A stretch of DNA of 25,442 bases from RGIG4097 sp964637515. Lineage in GTDB: Bacteria > Bacillota > Clostridia > Christensenellales > CAG-917. A program made the translations under genes and the position numbers. A model generated the notes under the pieces. The model did no database searches. It had not been told where the DNA came from and worked only from the letters and a program-made list of their open reading frames with translations. Below, in pieces: positions 22,888 to 25,442 of this stretch (position 1 is its first letter; each line of letters begins with the position of its first letter). Location: positions 1 through 25,442 of the forward strand of contig CAZWUI010000019.1 in NCBI GenBank assembly GCA_964637515.1, written 5' to 3'.

Positions 22888-23553
22888 TCAGGATTCGGCG
22901 AGAGTTGCGTTGCCGAATCCTGCAACGGCGGACACGGGAAGAGAGAACACGATTGCGCCCGCATCCGTGTGCGTGCCTGCGTTTTCGATGATCGCTTTCA
23001 TTATCTTTGCTTTTTCACTTGCCTTTGCGACGATCAAGATGATTTCCTTTTCCTGTGCGATAGACACTTTGAAAAACTTCTCCGCATTCGTACCGCCCGT
23101 ACCTTTCGCATGGATAACCGTTCCACCGCCTGCGCCTGCGGATCTTGCCGCATCCATAACCATATCGGTGTGTCCTTCGTTTGCGATTGCAAGGACGAGT
23201 TCAAAGTCGAAGTTGAGATCGGGTGCTTTCATTTTGGATTTACCTCCGAGATTTGCGAGGGTATTGCCACCGCCCACACTCTTTACGGGGACGGCGATGA
23301 CGATTCCGTTGCCGGGAGCGTCGATATAAAGTCTGCGTTTTTGTTCGAGAATGAGTGCTTGCGTGCGTTCTTCGTTTGCGACAGCCATGACCACTCTTTT
23401 CTCATTCGAGTCCATACCGAGTACGCTACGCATGGACTCCGTAGCCGTGCCCATACCCTTCATGGACAAAACCACGGGAAGTTCGAGCTTCTCGCAGATA
23501 TTGCCGAGTATTGACAAGCCGTTCGGGTTTATGACGGATATGACGTAATTCAT
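22888..23553 (-). CDS. Tandem PII-like signal protein
   Basis: The 221-residue protein consists of two PII-like domains. The second (about 115-215) has GGGTVIHAKGTGGTNAEKFF where PII proteins carry the start of the T-loop, then EKEIILIVAK, and THTDAGAIVFSLPV at the B-loop position in place of the classical TGxxGDGKIF. The first domain (about 1-95) is more divergent, with KGMGTATES at the T-loop and RRLYIDAPGNGIVIAVPV at the end. Residues 51-93 and 168-210 align without a gap. PII proteins bind adenine nucleotides and 2-oxoglutarate or similar effectors and gate transporters or enzymes by inserting the T-loop. The start codon is one base after the DUF1538 stop, so this is probably the cytosolic regulator of that membrane protein. 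The T-loop lacks the usual uridylylation Tyr. The exact ligand is unknown. Confidence 0.85.
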   Translation of the reverse strand: MNYVISVINPNGLSILGNICEKLELPVVLSMKGMGTATESMRSVLGMDSNEKRVVMAVANEERTQALILEQKRRLYIDAPGNGIVIAVPVKSVGGGNTLANLGGKSKMKAPDLNFDFELVLAIANEGHTDMVMDAARSAGAGGGTVIHAKGTGGTNAEKFFKVSIAQEKEIILIVAKASEKAKIMKAIIENAGTHTDAGAIVFSLPVSAVAGFGNATLAES

Positions 23554-23554
23554 A

Positions 23555-25132
23555 TTACCCCCAAAGTTCGATGATTTCGGTATCGCCGTATTCTTGAGTG
23601 ATTTCGGCGCGTTTTTGTTTCTTCTTGTAGACGAGTCCGGTTATCTGAATAGACAGCAAAGGCATCATTGCGACCATCGCCACCACGCCGAATGCGTCCG
23701 TCATGATATTACCGCCCCTTGCACTGCATACGCCGATGAAAAATTGCAACATGAACGTAGCGGTCATAGGTCCGGATGCGACACCGCCCGAGTCGAATGC
23801 GATTGCAGTGAAAATGTCGGGCACGAAAAACATGAGTATGAGCGAAATTGCGTAGCCGGGAACGATGAACCAAAGGATTGAAATTCCCGTCAACACTCTC
23901 ACCATAGAGAGTCCCATAGCGATTGCGATAGCAATCGAAAGACTGATTTTGATGACTTTGCCGGGGATTGCGCCCGACGTGACGTCTTCGATTTGTTTTT
24001 CAAGGACGGCAACCGCAGGTTCTGCGGATATGATGAACCAACCGAGCAACATTGCAAGCGGTATGAGCAGATATTGCGTCCAACCGTCGAAGAGTTGTTG
24101 ACCAAGGTATGCACCCAAAGGCGAGAAACCGACGTTCACACCCGTCAGGAACAATACGAGTCCGACGTAGGTGTACAAAATACCCATGAGTATGCGCAGG
24201 AAGTTGCTACGGTTGAGCTTGAACGATACGAATTGGAAGAGCAAGAATAGCGCTATGATAGGCGCAAGTGCGATTGCCATTTCCTTCATATATTGCGGAA
24301 ACGCTTTGAGATATTCGAATCCCATTTCGGTGGTGGTTGCGGGGATAAGGGGTTGAGATACGCTCGTCGAGCCGTCCCCCGAATAGAAGAATCCGAGAAT
24401 CAAAACCGCAAGAATAGGACCTATCGAGCAGAGTGCGACAAGACCGAAAGAGTCCGCCTCCGCCGTTTTATCGCTACGAATATTCGCAACACCGACACCG
24501 AGAGCAAGGATAAAAGGCACGGTCATAGGACCGGTCGTAACACCGCCCGAGTCGAATGCGATTGACAAAAATCCCTTGTCCGAAAACGCTGCAAGCACGA
24601 ATACCGCAACGTAGGCGGCAAGCAAAAACCATTTGAGTTTTATGCCAAAGATGATACGCAACATGCACACCGCAAGGAACAAGCCTACCCCCACGCCGAC
24701 CGTTGCGATAAGTACAGTTTTGTTCACGTGAGAGATTGAGTCCGCAAGCACTTGAAGGTCGGGCTCCGCAACCGTAACCGCCACGCCCACGACAAAACTG
24801 ACAAACAAAATCAAAGGCAATTTTTGAGATTTTGTGAGAGTCGTGCCTATGCGGTTGCCGATAGGAGTCATAGCGGTGTCTGCGCCGAGAGAAAAGAGTC
24901 CCATACCCACGACGACGAGAAGTGCGCCAAGTAGGAAGGACAACATAAGTCCTGTCGGGACGGGGGAAATTGTCAAACAAATGAGCAAAACTATGATGAC
25001 GATAGGAAGAGCGGAAACCAAAGATTCACGGAGTTTTTCCGTGAGTACCGCATGTTTCGGGTGGAGGACCGCCCTGCCGACGTCTCCTTTTCCGAACAAT
25101 TCACCCAATTTTGATTTGTCGAGTTTTGCCAT
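23555..25132 (-). CDS. DUF1538 family membrane protein, internally duplicated
   Basis: The 525-residue integral membrane protein has about 12-14 hydrophobic segments. The two halves repeat the same motifs: VAEPDLQVLADSI (121-133) against SAEPAVAVLEKQI (369-381), and AFDSGGVTTGPMT (192-204) against AFDSGGVASGPMT (445-457), each followed by a helix with D.FG.VA. This matches the DUF1538 family, which I know as predicted transporters without an established substrate. The repeated FDSGG..TGPMT loops are Gly/Ser/Thr-rich, as expected of ion- or substrate-binding hairpins in inverted-repeat transporters. N- and C-termini are charged and probably cytosolic. AGGA lies before the ATG at 25132 with tight spacing. 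It is co-transcribed with the PII-like gene. A role in ion or nutrient transport is inferred only. Confidence 0.85.
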   Translation of the reverse strand: MAKLDKSKLGELFGKGDVGRAVLHPKHAVLTEKLRESLVSALPIVIIVLLICLTISPVPTGLMLSFLLGALLVVVGMGLFSLGADTAMTPIGNRIGTTLTKSQKLPLILFVSFVVGVAVTVAEPDLQVLADSISHVNKTVLIATVGVGVGLFLAVCMLRIIFGIKLKWFLLAAYVAVFVLAAFSDKGFLSIAFDSGGVTTGPMTVPFILALGVGVANIRSDKTAEADSFGLVALCSIGPILAVLILGFFYSGDGSTSVSQPLIPATTTEMGFEYLKAFPQYMKEMAIALAPIIALFLLFQFVSFKLNRSNFLRILMGILYTYVGLVLFLTGVNVGFSPLGAYLGQQLFDGWTQYLLIPLAMLLGWFIISAEPAVAVLEKQIEDVTSGAIPGKVIKISLSIAIAIAMGLSMVRVLTGISILWFIVPGYAISLILMFFVPDIFTAIAFDSGGVASGPMTATFMLQFFIGVCSARGGNIMTDAFGVVAMVAMMPLLSIQITGLVYKKKQKRAEITQEYGDTEIIELWG

Positions 25133-25138
25133 AATCCT

Positions 25139-25167
25139 ATCTTACCATAAATTTATTATTATTTCAA
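25139..25167 (-). promoter_or_regulatory. Possible promoter of the DUF1538-PII operon
   Basis: On the minus strand, TTGAAA (25167-25162), a 17-base spacer and TAAGAT (25144-25139), only six bases before the ATG at 25132. If used, the mRNA is leaderless and the AGGA would not be transcribed. Other -10 choices in this AT-rich stretch are possible. Confidence 0.35.
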
Positions 25168-25209
25168 CAACGAATATTCCTGAAAACGCCCCGTTTCTAT
25201 TGCGTTTTC

Positions 25210-25239
25210 AAAAAAAGCACCGCTAACGGTGTTTTTTTT
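25210..25239. terminator. Terminator-like hairpin
   Basis: CACCG and CGGTG pair around CTAA with an A6 run before and T8 after. It best serves transcription on the plus strand, although no plus-strand gene lies near it in this window. Confidence 0.6.
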
Positions 25240-25387
25240 CGAGTGTAAGTGATTGCCGTTAAAAATAAGTTAAAAGATTAACTGTGACACATCTTTATGG
25301 ACACTTTTTCACTAGTAGAATAATTGTCCGAATGTTTCGCCTTTCGTAAAATGAGGCAAAGGTATGGTCGTTGAATCTTCTATTTCA
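25240..25387. other. Intergenic sequence without recognised features
   Basis: Bases 25133-25442 carry no gene. Apart from the promoter and two terminators listed, this stretch shows only AT-rich sequence and a pair of similar motifs (GTGACAC and GGACAC around 25288-25304). No reading frame of useful length, RNA fold or terminal repeat could be supported. Confidence 0.6.
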
Positions 25388-25434
25388 AAAAAAACGCTTG
25401 CGTTCACGCCGTTGCAAACGCAAGCAATTTTTTA
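25388..25434 (-). terminator. Terminator at the right edge, probably of a gene beyond the window
   Basis: GCTTGCGTT (25396-25404) pairs with AACGCAAGC (25417-25425) around a 12-base loop. On the minus strand it is followed by eight T, on the plus strand by AATTTTTT. It most likely ends a minus-strand gene located to the right of the window. Confidence 0.8.
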
Positions 25435-25442
25435 TCACCACA

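Noticed and set aside
25285..25310. Terminal repeat of an insertion sequence
   Set aside because: GTGACAC and GGACAC are similar, but no second end, target duplication or transposase fragment is visible.

Overview
This window looks like chromosomal DNA from a Gram-positive, Clostridia-like member of the Bacillota. The reasons are a CIRCE operator in front of groES-groEL, a dnaX-ybaB-recR cluster, a DivIVA-type protein, lipoproteins with short Leu/Ala-rich signal peptides, a ComEB-type dCMP deaminase, a class II galT and strong AGGAGG-type ribosome binding sites. The taxon is inferred from gene content and style, not from a marker comparison. No rRNA, tRNA, CRISPR array, intact transposase or phage gene was recognised.

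Layout, left to right. (1) 1-1226: a lipoprotein gene with an almost leaderless promoter, then a terminator and a patch of small hairpins separated by ATGATATA, ending in a 24-bp-stem palindrome. (2) 1227-5747, minus strand: a DivIVA-like coiled-coil protein gene and an operon-like run galK-lgt-pncB. (3) 5850-7379, plus strand: galT, divergent from galK, so the two Leloir genes share one intergenic control region. (4) 7584-10047, minus: dnaX-ybaB-recR (replication clamp loading and recombinational repair), with a consensus promoter so close to dnaX that the mRNA should be leaderless. (5) 10145-11510, minus: a membrane-anchored SPOR-like protein and dCMP deaminase. (6) 11630-13672, plus: groES-groEL under a housekeeping promoter overlapped by CIRCE. 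(7) 13774-15616, minus: proS. (8) 15806-16461, minus: a broken, AT-rich lipoprotein gene with one in-frame stop and one frameshift. (9) 16547-22115, plus: an XRE-cupin regulator followed by overlapping potA, potB, potC and potD, a polyamine ABC importer; the regulator's leader has three inverted repeats sharing a GTTTA half-site. (10) 22114-22645: a small XRE regulator divergent from a 58-residue unknown protein, with a palindromic operator between the -35 and -10 boxes. (11) 22672-22856: a second patch of hairpin repeats, part of it matching the first patch. (12) 22888-25132, minus: a DUF1538 membrane protein and a PII-like protein one base apart; both are internally duplicated. (13) 25133-25442: terminators and otherwise unassigned sequence.

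The most interesting system is the DUF1538 / tandem-PII pair. A two-fold repeated membrane protein of unknown substrate is translationally coupled to a fused two-domain PII-like protein, which suggests a transporter with a dedicated signal-sensing gate. Next come the recurrence of -10 boxes directly in front of start codons (a leaderless mRNA class), the potABCD operon with non-standard PotA and PotD termini and a multi-hairpin leader, and the two related hairpin arrays.
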